A stretch of DNA of 17,983 bases from VFMC01 sp037131575 (GTDB taxonomy: Bacteria > Actinomycetota > Acidimicrobiia > Acidimicrobiales > Ilumatobacteraceae), in NCBI GenBank assembly GCA_037131575.1, contig JBAXQV010000047.1, forward strand, positions 1 through 17,983, in the 5' to 3' direction. The notes under the pieces are model-generated. The model worked only from the letters and a program-made list of their open reading frames with translations, did no database searches and had not been told where the DNA came from. Positions 8,979 to 15,553 of the stretch are shown in pieces. Position 1 is the stretch's first letter. Every line of letters starts with the position of its first letter. Both the position numbers and the translations under genes were made by a program.

Positions 8979-9506
8979 CTACAGGCGCGACTTCAGCTGG
9001 TCGATACGGGTGCGGACGCTTCCGTCGATGACGGTGTCGCCCACGGTGGCCACGATGCCGCCCAGAACGGACGGATCGACCACGACTTTGAGATTGAGTT
9101 GCTTACCGGTGGCGTTGGTGAGCGCCGCAGCGAGGCGAGCCTGCTGTTCGGCACTGAGCGCCACGGCGCTGCGCACTTCGGCGACCTCGAGGTTCTTGGC
9201 CGACGAGGCACGGGCAACGAGCTTGTCGACGATGGCCGGCAAATCGCGGCCACGGCCCGAACCAACCACCATCGAGACGAGCTGGGTGGTGGTGGCAGTT
9301 GCCTTCCCACCGAGCAGGTCTTCCACGATTGCCTGGCGCTTGGCGGCAGGGATCTGCTCGTCGGTGAGCGCGTTACGCAATGCGTCGGAGCTTTCGTAGC
9401 TCCGCGCGAAGCGGAACAACTCGTCTTCCACCTCGTCGAGGGTGCCTTCGGCGCGGGCGACTTCGAACAGTGCCCGGGCGTAGCCTTCGATACGTCCGTC
9501 GCTCAT
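8979..9506 (-). CDS. atpH: F1Fo ATP synthase subunit delta (OSCP-like)
   Basis: Delta clamps the peripheral stalk to the top of F1. The 175-residue protein has the N-terminal bundle signature (GYARALFEVARAEG at 8-21) and the C-terminal signature (DPSVLGG at 144-150, then VGDTVIDGSVRTRI). Its length equals stand-alone bacterial delta, so it is not fused to a b subunit as in mycobacteria. I chose ATG 9506 because it overlaps the atpF stop as ATGA (9506-9503) and begins the conserved domain. The frame stays open further upstream, but that stretch is the atpF coding region read in another frame. Confidence 0.97.
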   Translation of the reverse strand: MSDGRIEGYARALFEVARAEGTLDEVEDELFRFARSYESSDALRNALTDEQIPAAKRQAIVEDLLGGKATATTTQLVSMVVGSGRGRDLPAIVDKLVARASSAKNLEVAEVRSAVALSAEQQARLAAALTNATGKQLNLKVVVDPSVLGGIVATVGDTVIDGSVRTRIDQLKSRL

Positions 9507-10069
9507 GCTGTGGCTCCCACTCGTGCGATGAAGTTCTCGATGAGTGCTTGGTGGGTGGCGTCGTCGAGCGAACCGCTCACCACATGGTCGACTGCCGCGC
9601 TCGAGAGGCGAGAGATTTCGGCACGCAGTTCGTCGCCACCGCGTGAGCGGGCAGCGGCGATGTCGGAGGTCGCCTTGGCCTCGAGATCGGCCAACTCGAC
9701 CTCGAGGCGAGCACGCCCGTCGGAGATGATGGCGGCGGCCTGCGCATCGGCATCGGCCAGCAGGCGGGCCCGCTCGGCGGCGATGTCGCCCAGGGCGGTG
9801 CGGATCTGCGCAGCTTCGGCGTCGGCCGAGGCCTTGTCGGCCGCAGCGTCGTCGAGTTCTTTCTGAATGCGGGCCGTGCGAGCTTCCATCGACTTCTTGA
9901 TCTGCGGCCAAGCGAACTTGTACAGCATGAAGAAGATGATGAGTGAGGCAAGCCCACCCCAGATGTATTCGGCCGACTCGGGCAGGAACACCGACTTGGT
10001 GGCGCATTCGCCATTGCCATCGACGTAGCACTCGCCCATGGGGCGGATGATCGAACCCAGAACGTTCAT
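9503..10069 (-). CDS. atpF: F1Fo ATP synthase subunit b (peripheral stalk)
   Basis: The b subunit anchors the stator in the membrane and reaches delta through a long helix. The 188-residue protein has one membrane segment at about 35-53 (YIWGGLASLIIFFMLYKFA), preceded by about 34 residues expected outside the membrane. A long charged Ala-rich helix follows (ARIQKELDDAAADKASADAEA and onward). The N-terminal stretch contains Cys14 and Cys22 in GECYVDGNGEC, unusual for b. The start ATG 10069 overlaps the b' stop as ATGA, and the stop overlaps the delta start as ATGA, so b', b and delta are translationally linked in order. Which of the two b-type proteins is b and which is b' is by gene order and is tentative. 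Confidence 0.94.
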   Translation of the reverse strand: MNVLGSIIRPMGECYVDGNGECATKSVFLPESAEYIWGGLASLIIFFMLYKFAWPQIKKSMEARTARIQKELDDAAADKASADAEAAQIRTALGDIAAERARLLADADAQAAAIISDGRARLEVELADLEAKATSDIAAARSRGGDELRAEISRLSSAAVDHVVSGSLDDATHQALIENFIARVGATA

Positions 10070-10626
10070 CGCGCCATCACCTCGTCGACCACTTTGGTGA
10101 CCACAGCGGCCTCAGGGCGACGGCCGGTGGCCAGTTCACCCGCACGGGTGGCCACATCGGCGACGGCCGAATGGATCTGCCCACGAGCGGCTGCCTTGGC
10201 GGCATCGGTTTCGGCCTGAGCAGCAGCCTTGCGCTCGGCGAGTTGCGCATTCAGCGCGGCGATGCGCTGTTGGCGCTCGCCCTCGAGCGTTTGGCGAGCA
10301 GCATCGAGCCGACCAGCGGCCTCTGCCTTCACCGCAGCGAGCTGGCGCTCGTACTCGGCCACTTCACCGCGGGCACCCGAACGTGCCGCATCGGCATTCT
10401 CGTGAGCACTGCGGATGCTGCCGTAGCGAGCGTCCATACCCTTCTTCAGGCGGGGGAACAGGAAGAACCGCATGAGGAGCGCGAAGACGATGAACGCGCC
10501 TGCGCTCCAGTACAGCTCTTTCAGTTCGGGAACGATTGGGCCCGGCGTATCTTTCACTTCGGTCGTTGCCGACGTTTCGGAAGGATGCGGTGCCAGACCC
10601 GGGAGATGGATGACGAATGTCAACAC
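10066..10626 (-). CDS. atpF': F1Fo ATP synthase subunit b' (second peripheral-stalk protein)
   Basis: This is a second b-type protein of 186 residues. It has a Pro/Thr-rich N-terminal segment (1-36), a membrane segment at about 39-58 (LYWSAGAFIVFALLMRFFLF), PRLKKGMDAR just after it, and a long Ala/Glu/Arg-rich coiled-coil helix to the end. Many b and b' proteins carry a comparable FPRLKK-type junction. Two different b-type genes next to each other imply a b/b' heterodimer, known from cyanobacteria, chloroplasts and some proteobacteria. The start is GTG 10626 with GGAG 5 nt upstream; no in-frame ATG would keep the membrane segment. It ends in an ATGA overlap with the next gene. Confidence 0.9.
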   Translation of the reverse strand: MLTFVIHLPGLAPHPSETSATTEVKDTPGPIVPELKELYWSAGAFIVFALLMRFFLFPRLKKGMDARYGSIRSAHENADAARSGARGEVAEYERQLAAVKAEAAGRLDAARQTLEGERQQRIAALNAQLAERKAAAQAETDAAKAAARGQIHSAVADVATRAGELATGRRPEAAVVTKVVDEVMAR

Positions 10627-10670
10627 ATCAACTCCAGTCGTAGGTGTTGCGATGGGTGACGGGGGTCGGC

Positions 10671-10937
10671 TCAGAGGCCGATGAGGATGAACACCACGAA
10701 GCCGATGAGCGCAAGGGCTTCGGTGAACGCGATGCCGAGGAACATGGTGGTGCGCACCATGCCGGCAGCCTCGGGCTGGCGGGCCATGGCTTCGACCGAC
10801 TTACCGACGAGGTAACCGATGCCGATGCCGGGGCCGATGGCGGCGATGCCGTAGGCGAAACCGGCGCCGATGGCCGCGTTGGCCTTCTTGGCTTCGGTGC
10901 CGCTGAGTTCAGCGACCAGGTGGCTCATTGCTTCCAT
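10671..10937 (-). CDS. atpE: F1Fo ATP synthase subunit c (proteolipid)
   Basis: Subunit c forms the rotating proton-carrying ring. The 88-residue hairpin has helix 1 with the glycine-rich AIGPGIGIG at 33-41, the polar loop RQPE at 53-56, and helix 2 with the ion-binding Glu73 in FTEALALIGF. The Gln of helix 1 and the Ser after the Glu that mark sodium-binding rings are absent (Ile40, Ala74), so a proton ring is expected. The start ATG 10937 is chosen because AGGAGA lies 9 nt upstream. ATG 10928, nine bases in, would be less well spaced. The gene is flanked by the two longest gaps inside the operon (58 and 44 nt), fitting its need for more copies than other subunits. Confidence 0.97.
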   Translation of the reverse strand: MEAMSHLVAELSGTEAKKANAAIGAGFAYGIAAIGPGIGIGYLVGKSVEAMARQPEAAGMVRTTMFLGIAFTEALALIGFVVFILIGL

Positions 10938-10995
10938 GGGATGAATTCTCCTGTGTGGGTTCTGGGTAGAGGGAGATCGGGTAGGGAACGGGTGC
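10938..10995 (-). promoter_or_regulatory. atpE: Untranslated spacer and strong ribosome-binding site before atpE
   Basis: This 58-nt gap is the longest inside the atp operon. On the coding strand it is C/A-rich and poor in G, so little secondary structure is expected. It ends with AGGAGA 9 nt before ATG 10937. Such a site suits high translation of subunit c. The E. coli atpE translation-initiation region is a known precedent. Confidence 0.55.
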
Positions 10996-11757
10996 TCAGT
11001 GCTCGGGGTGAGCAGCGCCGCCGATGTACACGGCGGTGAGGATGGTGAAGATGTACGCCTGCAGGAAAGCGACGAGCACTTCGAATGCCGTGAGGAACAC
11101 GAGCATGAAGAACGGCAGCACGCCCATGGCGTTGAGGAACGGCTTGTGCGTCTCGGCCCGGAACAACGCATCGCTGAGCAGGGCGAAGGTGACGAGCAAG
11201 ATGTGCCCGGCGAGCATGTTGGCGAACAAACGCACCGTGAGCGAGAAGGGACGCACGATGATGTTCGAGATGAACTCGATGATGCCCACGAGCGGCTTCA
11301 ACGCCACCGGCACGCCGGGGGGCCAGATGGTGTGACCGATGTACTTCAGGCCCTGGTGCTTGAGGCCGACACCGTTGTAGATGACCCACACCAGGAGCGA
11401 CAGGAACATCGGGATGGCCATGCGGGCCGTGGCAGGCATCTGGAAGAACGGGATGATGCCGGGCACGTTGCACAGGTAGATGAACACGAACAGGCTGAGC
11501 AGGAACGGGGTCCAGCCCAGGCCGTCTTTGCCCATGGTTTGCATCACGATGCCGTTCTCGATGAACTCGACCGAGGTCTCGGCGAGGTTGCGCACGCCCT
11601 TGGGGGCCACCTTGGCGTCTTTGTTGCCGGCCAACAGGAAGACCACCGTGCCGATGAGCCCAGCGAGCACGGCGATGAGGGCAATCTTGTTGAACGAGCT
11701 GAACATGTCCTGCCAACGCAGGATTGCGTTGATGGGCGGAAACTCGAATGCGATCAC
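10996..11757 (-). CDS. atpB: F1Fo ATP synthase subunit a
   Basis: Subunit a is the membrane stator that forms the proton half-channels against the c-ring. The 253-residue protein is strongly hydrophobic with five to six membrane segments. The essential arginine is Arg176 in RPFSLTVRLFANMLAGH. NVPGIIPF at 97-104 and the C-terminal segment AFEVLVAFLQAYIFTIL are also characteristic. The start GTG 11757 lies 21 bp after the upstream stop, with AGGA a short distance before it. A later in-frame ATG (residue 18) cannot be excluded but would trim the conserved periplasmic N-terminus. Length is normal for actinobacterial subunit a. Confidence 0.96.
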   Translation of the reverse strand: MIAFEFPPINAILRWQDMFSSFNKIALIAVLAGLIGTVVFLLAGNKDAKVAPKGVRNLAETSVEFIENGIVMQTMGKDGLGWTPFLLSLFVFIYLCNVPGIIPFFQMPATARMAIPMFLSLLVWVIYNGVGLKHQGLKYIGHTIWPPGVPVALKPLVGIIEFISNIIVRPFSLTVRLFANMLAGHILLVTFALLSDALFRAETHKPFLNAMGVLPFFMLVFLTAFEVLVAFLQAYIFTILTAVYIGGAAHPEH

Positions 11758-11778
11758 GTGGAACCGATCCTGTGTGTC

Positions 11779-12222
11779 TTACTGGCGGGCGGGTTTGAGA
11801 CCTGGGTAGGTCAGAGAGATTGCCACATACTTCAGCTCCCAGAGAAGGAGGCCGAGGTGCGTGACGATGATGGTCGTTCCGAGGGCCGGAAGTGAAATCC
11901 AACTGGCTTTGTGAACGGCGAACACGGCGAGGAAGATCAATCCGAGACGGATGATGTACCCGAAGAGGATGGCGCCCATCATCAACCCGAGGCTGATGCG
12001 GGCGGTGAGAGCGATGAGCGCAGCGGCGAACGCGAAGTTCACGAGCACGATGGCGATGCCGTACGCACTCGACCAAGCGCCGTGGGCACCCCAGATGACG
12101 GCGCAGATGGCGACGAGCACCGGTGCGGCGATGAGGCCACGGCGAATCATGTCTTTCGACACGCTCACCTCGGGTGCGGGGCCCTCGAAGTGGGTGAGCA
12201 TGGGCGACGGCGTGTCGGTCAT
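11779..12222 (-). CDS. atpI: AtpI-like membrane protein (ATP synthase subunit I type)
   Basis: This 147-residue protein has a short hydrophilic start and four predicted membrane helices at about 29-46, 50-72, 79-103 and 109-131. It ends with LWELKYVAISLTYPGL. Position directly before atpB and this topology fit the AtpI/UncI family. Members have been linked to c-ring assembly and, in alkaliphilic bacilli together with AtpZ, to Mg2+ uptake. Sequence conservation in the family is low, so the name rests mainly on position and topology. The start ATG 12222 overlaps the atpZ-like stop as ATGA. The frame stays open upstream of 12222, but that stretch is the neighbouring gene read in another frame. 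Confidence 0.8.
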   Translation of the reverse strand: MTDTPSPMLTHFEGPAPEVSVSKDMIRRGLIAAPVLVAICAVIWGAHGAWSSAYGIAIVLVNFAFAAALIALTARISLGLMMGAILFGYIIRLGLIFLAVFAVHKASWISLPALGTTIIVTHLGLLLWELKYVAISLTYPGLKPARQ

Positions 12223-12551
12223 GAGGCGATGCTCCGGGTGGGTGCATCGACAGTGAAGGCCTCGCCATCGACTGCCGCACTGTGCGTGACGACGGGCTGG
12301 GCCTTGGCACGGGTGCTGGCGGCGCGCTGCGCTTCGAGATTTTGCATCGTGGCTTCGTAGCGGTAGCGCATGGCCACGAACTGGCCCACCACACCGATAC
12401 CGAGCATCACGATCATGAACACCGGCTTGGTGTCGAGCCACCGATCGAGGCCGTAGCCGATGCCCACGAAGAGCACGGTGACCAATACCAAATCCATACC
12501 ACGCCCGATGGCGTCGTCGTTGTTGATCTGGGGGCGAGGGATCAGCTTCAC
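12219..12551 (-). CDS. atpZ: AtpZ-like small membrane protein (ATPase gene 1 family)
   Basis: This 110-residue protein has two membrane helices at about 20-36 and 43-61. The junction between them (GIGYGLDRWLDTKP at 30-43) is the AtpZ/ATPase_gene1 signature, a GxGxxxDxxxxTxP-like turn. A hydrophilic tail of about 45 residues (66-110) follows, longer than in most small AtpZ proteins. In bacilli AtpZ acts with AtpI, reportedly in Mg2+/Ca2+ transport or synthase assembly; the role here is inferred. I chose GTG 12551 because it precedes the conserved part. There is no clear ribosome-binding site, and another in-frame GTG at 12608 is possible. It is the first gene of the atp operon, 97 bp after wecA. 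Confidence 0.78.
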   Translation of the reverse strand: MKLIPRPQINNDDAIGRGMDLVLVTVLFVGIGYGLDRWLDTKPVFMIVMLGIGVVGQFVAMRYRYEATMQNLEAQRAASTRAKAQPVVTHSAAVDGEAFTVDAPTRSIAS

Positions 12552-12610
12552 GGTGGTGAGAGTGCGGCACTGGCACTGCGGCGATGCAGCGCGCTTGTGA
12601 ACGCGCACAC

Positions 12611-12640
12611 AATCTAGACGGAATCTGAGCGGTCGTCCAA
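12611..12640 (-). promoter_or_regulatory. Candidate atp operon promoter
   Basis: In the 97-bp gap between wecA and atpZ, the minus strand reads TTGGAC (12640-12635), an 18-nt spacer, then TAGATT (12616-12611). This resembles a housekeeping sigma-factor promoter with a weak -35. It would give a leader of about 50 nt before GTG 12551, unlike the leaderless geometry of nearby genes. Read-through from wecA is also possible. Confidence 0.4.
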
Positions 12641-12648
12641 ACCGTGCG

Positions 12649-13764
12649 TCAGTTTCCGGTGCGACGTTGGCGGATCTGCGGATGCAGAACCGTGAACAGC
12701 GCCAACCCGAGTCCGGCAACACCGATCGGGATGTAGGCGATACCACTGCCGGTGAGCGTGGGATACAGCACGAATGCGCTCAGCAGCGCCGTCCAACCCC
12801 ACAGGATGAGCACGCTGCGCCGCTGCCCGTGGCCCATTTCCATGAGGCGATGGTGAAGATGCTTCTTGTCGGCGGTCGCCACGCCTTGGCCCTGCCGGGC
12901 GCGACGCACAATGGCGAATGCGGTGTCGAGGATGGGCACACCGAGGATGAACAACGGGATGAACAGCGGGGCCAGGAAGAAGTACGACTGGCCCGGGAAA
13001 CGCTGCGCATCGTCGGCGCGCCCCCCCACCACACTGGTGCACGCGGCCATCAACAGTCCGAGCAGCAAAGCACCGCCGTCGCCCATGAAGATCTTCGCCG
13101 GGTTGAAATTGTGCGGCAGGAAGCCCACACACATCCCCACGGTGACGATGGCGATGAGCGGGCCGATGTTCGGTTGTGTGAGCAGGTCGAGGTCGCCGAG
13201 CCGCACGCTGTAGAGGAAGAAACTGAACGCCCCGATGGCCACCACACCGGCCGCCAACCCGTCGAGACCGTCGATGAGGTTGATGGCCGTGGTCATACCC
13301 AGCAGCCACAACACCGTGACGAGCGGTATGAGCTCGGGGCTCAGGAACGTGAACCCCAGGAACGGCAAACGGAACGAGTACATCGTGACGCCGTACCACA
13401 CGAGCACTGCACCGGCGCCAATGGTGCCCATCACCTTGGCCGGTGCCGACAGGTCGCGTACGTCGTCGAGGAGGCCGACCGCGAAGATCACAGTGGCTGC
13501 CAACACCACACCGAGGGGCTCGGAGTTGCGCGCGAAGAACGGGTCGAACACGTTCATCACACGCGCGGTGCCGAATGCCGCGAGAAAGCCGAGAAACATG
13601 GCGAGGCCGCCCACATCGGGCACCGGGGTCTGGTGCATCGTGCGTTCGTTCGGTTGGTAGAGCCAACCGAGGCGACGCGCCAAACGACCCACGAGTGGGG
13701 TGGTGGCAAAGGTCACGAGCGCGGCAACGGCACCGACGATGAGATAGGCGCCGAGAGAGGGCAC
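12649..13764 (-). CDS. wecA: MraY/WecA-family undecaprenyl-phosphate glycosyl-1-phosphate transferase
   Basis: The enzyme transfers a sugar-1-phosphate, usually GlcNAc-1-P from UDP-GlcNAc, to a polyprenyl phosphate in the membrane, starting cell-envelope polymer synthesis. The 371-residue protein has about ten or eleven membrane helices. The family motifs are the Mg-binding DD at 100-101 (LLDDVRDL), NLIDGLDGLA at 162-171, MGDGG at 227-231, and the cytoplasmic HLHHR loop at 302-306 that marks the WecA/TagO/Rfe branch rather than MraY. In mycobacteria wecA initiates the arabinogalactan linker and sits upstream of atp genes, as here. The start is GTG 13764 with TACGCT 6 nt before it and no ribosome-binding site. 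The exact sugar cannot be read from sequence. Confidence 0.93.
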   Translation of the reverse strand: MPSLGAYLIVGAVAALVTFATTPLVGRLARRLGWLYQPNERTMHQTPVPDVGGLAMFLGFLAAFGTARVMNVFDPFFARNSEPLGVVLAATVIFAVGLLDDVRDLSAPAKVMGTIGAGAVLVWYGVTMYSFRLPFLGFTFLSPELIPLVTVLWLLGMTTAINLIDGLDGLAAGVVAIGAFSFFLYSVRLGDLDLLTQPNIGPLIAIVTVGMCVGFLPHNFNPAKIFMGDGGALLLGLLMAACTSVVGGRADDAQRFPGQSYFFLAPLFIPLFILGVPILDTAFAIVRRARQGQGVATADKKHLHHRLMEMGHGQRRSVLILWGWTALLSAFVLYPTLTGSGIAYIPIGVAGLGLALFTVLHPQIRQRRTGN

Positions 13765-13770
13765 GGCGGA

Positions 13771-13776
13771 AGCGTA
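13771..13776 (-). promoter_or_regulatory. Candidate -10 element (TACGCT) for a leaderless wecA mRNA
   Basis: On the minus strand TACGCT ends 6 nt before GTG 13764, within the 33-bp gap after glyA. It fits TANNNT at leaderless spacing. Confidence 0.45.
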
Positions 13777-13797
13777 CGCTGCGCTCGGGCTACGGGT

Positions 13798-15045
13798 TCA
13801 GGCGTACGCCGGGAAGCGGCCGCACAGCGCAGCCACATCAGCCCGCACCGCTGCCAACGTGGTTGCATCGGCGCGCCCACGCAGGGCCCGCGCCATCAGT
13901 TGAGCGATCTCGGCCATCTGCGGTTCCTTCATGCCCTGGGTGGTGACCGACGGGGTGCCGATGCGCACGCCACTGGTGACGAACGGGCTGCGCGAATCGT
14001 CGGGCACATTGTTCTTGTTGAGCGTGATTCCGGCGATGTCGAGCACGGATTGAGCCTCTTTGCCCGTGAGGTCGGCATCGAAGGGGCGCAGGTCGACCAC
14101 CATCAGGTGGATATCGGTGCCGCCACTCACGAGGCTGAACCCCTGCTGCACCAGCGCGTCGGCCAGCGCCGAGGCATTGGCCACGACCTGGTGCGCATAG
14201 TCGCGGAAACTGGGCTGCAGCGCCTCGTAGAACGCCACCGCTTTTCCAGCAATGACGTGCTCGAGCGGGCCGCCCTGCCAACCCGGGAACACCGCCTTGT
14301 CGACGGCTGCCGCATGTTCGGCCTTGGCGAGGATGCAGCCACCGCGCGGGCCGCGCAGGGTCTTGTGCGTGGTGAAGGTGACCACATCGGCGTACGGCAC
14401 CGGGTTGGGGTGCGCGCCACCGGCGATGAGGCCGGCGATGTGTGCCGCGTCGAACATCAGCATCGCCCCCGCTTCATCGGCGATGGCCTTGAACGGTTCG
14501 GGGTCGAGCCGACGCGGGTAGCTGGTGGTGCCTGCCACGATGAGCTTGGGGCGATGCTGCAACGCAAGGTCACGCACTTGCTGCATGTCGATGCGTTCGT
14601 CGCCCGGGGTCACTTTGTAGGCGACGAAGTTGTAGAGCTTGCCGCTGGCGTTCACCGGCGACCCGTGGGTGAGGTGCCCGCCATGGTCGAGGCTGAGGCC
14701 GAGCACCGTGTCGCCGGGCTCGAGCAGTGCTTGGTACACGCACATGTTGGCGTTGGCACCGCTGTGCGGTTGCACGTTGGCGTGGTCGGCGCCGAACAGT
14801 GTCTTCACGCGCTCGATGGCCAGCGCCTCGATCTCGTCGATGATGGCATTGCCGCCGTAGTAGCGCTTGCCCGGGTAGCCCTCGGCGTACTTGTTGGTGA
14901 GGGCACTGCCCACAGCTCGCATGACGGCCGGCGAGGTGAAGTTCTCGCTGGCGATGAGCTGCAGGCCGGTGGTCTGGCGTTCGACCTCACGCTCGATGAG
15001 GTTCTCGACCACGGTGTCGGGGGCGGTATCGCTGGGGAAAGGCAT
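13798..15045 (-). CDS. glyA: Serine hydroxymethyltransferase
   Basis: GlyA interconverts serine plus tetrahydrofolate with glycine plus 5,10-methylene-tetrahydrofolate, using PLP, in the cytosol. The 415-residue protein has the usual length. It shows LIASENFTSPAV at 30-41, NKYAEGYPGKRYYGG at 51-65, FDAAHIAGL with Asp199 and His202, and the PLP lysine Lys228 in TTHKTLRGPRGG. All catalytic residues are present. ATG 15045 is chosen because it starts the conserved domain, has AGGAG 9 nt upstream, and lies 2 bp after the rpiB stop. The frame stays open upstream of it, but that part is rpiB read in another frame. It is probably co-transcribed and translationally coupled with rpiB. Confidence 0.98.
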   Translation of the reverse strand: MPFPSDTAPDTVVENLIEREVERQTTGLQLIASENFTSPAVMRAVGSALTNKYAEGYPGKRYYGGNAIIDEIEALAIERVKTLFGADHANVQPHSGANANMCVYQALLEPGDTVLGLSLDHGGHLTHGSPVNASGKLYNFVAYKVTPGDERIDMQQVRDLALQHRPKLIVAGTTSYPRRLDPEPFKAIADEAGAMLMFDAAHIAGLIAGGAHPNPVPYADVVTFTTHKTLRGPRGGCILAKAEHAAAVDKAVFPGWQGGPLEHVIAGKAVAFYEALQPSFRDYAHQVVANASALADALVQQGFSLVSGGTDIHLMVVDLRPFDADLTGKEAQSVLDIAGITLNKNNVPDDSRSPFVTSGVRIGTPSVTTQGMKEPQMAEIAQLMARALRGRADATTLAAVRADVAALCGRFPAYA

Positions 15046-15047
15046 GT

Positions 15048-15494
15048 TCAGAACTCCTGCTCGAGTGCCATTAGTTGATCGACACGACGCTGGTGACGGC
15101 CACCCTCGAACGGGGTGGAGAGGAAGGTGGCGACGATTTCTTCGGCGAGACCCTCGCCCACCACACGCGCACCCATGCTGAGCACGTTGGCATCGTTGTG
15201 ACCGCGGGCCATGCGTGCCGTGTAGAGGTCGTTGCACAGTGCAGCGCGCACACCGCGCACCTTGTTGGCGGCGAGCTGTTCGCCCTGCCCGCTACCGCCG
15301 AGCACAATGCCCACATCGGCGTTGCCGTCGCGCACCGTACGGCCCACGGCGGCGCAAATGGGTGGGTAATCGCAGCTCTCGGTGGAGTGCGTGCCGTGGT
15401 CGGCCACATCGTGGCCCTGGGCGCGAAGCATCGTGACGAGATGCTCTTTCAACTCGAAGCCGGCGTGATCGGAACCGATGGCGATGCGAGACAC
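15048..15494 (-). CDS. rpiB: Ribose-5-phosphate isomerase B (RpiB/LacAB family)
   Basis: RpiB interconverts ribose 5-phosphate and ribulose 5-phosphate in the non-oxidative pentose phosphate pathway. The 148-residue protein has the N-terminal IAIGSDHAGFELK with Asp9 and His10, GGSGQGEQ at 66-73, and ARGHNDANVLSMGARV with His99 and Asn100. The E. coli enzyme uses a cysteine as base. Here that position is Gly66 and Glu72 takes the place seen in Mycobacterium tuberculosis RpiB, so this is the actinobacterial Glu-type enzyme. The start is GTG 15494 with TAGACT 8 nt upstream and no ribosome-binding site. It is first in the rpiB-glyA pair and divergent from the thiolase-like gene. Confidence 0.95.
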   Translation of the reverse strand: MSRIAIGSDHAGFELKEHLVTMLRAQGHDVADHGTHSTESCDYPPICAAVGRTVRDGNADVGIVLGGSGQGEQLAANKVRGVRAALCNDLYTARMARGHNDANVLSMGARVVGEGLAEEIVATFLSTPFEGGRHQRRVDQLMALEQEF

Positions 15495-15502
15495 GAGTGC
15501 GG

Positions 15503-15508
15503 AGTCTA
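15503..15508 (-). promoter_or_regulatory. Candidate -10 element (TAGACT) for a leaderless rpiB-glyA mRNA
   Basis: On the minus strand TAGACT ends 8 nt before GTG 15494. It fits TANNNT at leaderless spacing and lies only 33 bp from the oppositely oriented -10 candidate of the thiolase-like gene. Confidence 0.45.
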
Positions 15509-15541
15509 TGGCTGGGTTGGGGGCGGCGAGGTCAGGTTTCC

Positions 15542-15547
15542 TAGCCT
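15542..15547 (+). promoter_or_regulatory. Candidate -10 element (TAGCCT) for a leaderless thiolase-like mRNA
   Basis: TAGCCT ends 6 nt before GTG 15554. A weak -35-like TTGGGG lies at 15517-15522, with a 19-nt spacer. No ribosome-binding site is seen between the hexamer and the start. Confidence 0.45.
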
Positions 15548-15553
15548 GCGTCA

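Noticed and set aside
9507..10031. Upstream extension of atpH to 350 residues, as if a b-delta fusion
   Set aside because: The added part is atpF read in another frame and has no coiled-coil or membrane helix. The ATGA overlap at 9506 marks the true start.
10671..10998. Sodium specificity of the c-ring
   Set aside because: The Gln in helix 1 and the Ser after the key Glu found in sodium rings are absent (Ile40, Ala74).
12667..15078. 803-codon open frame on the plus strand across wecA and glyA
   Set aside because: It lies antisense to two genes with complete family motifs. Its protein is a His/Glu/Arg-rich mix with no domain, typical of the frame opposite a GC-rich gene.
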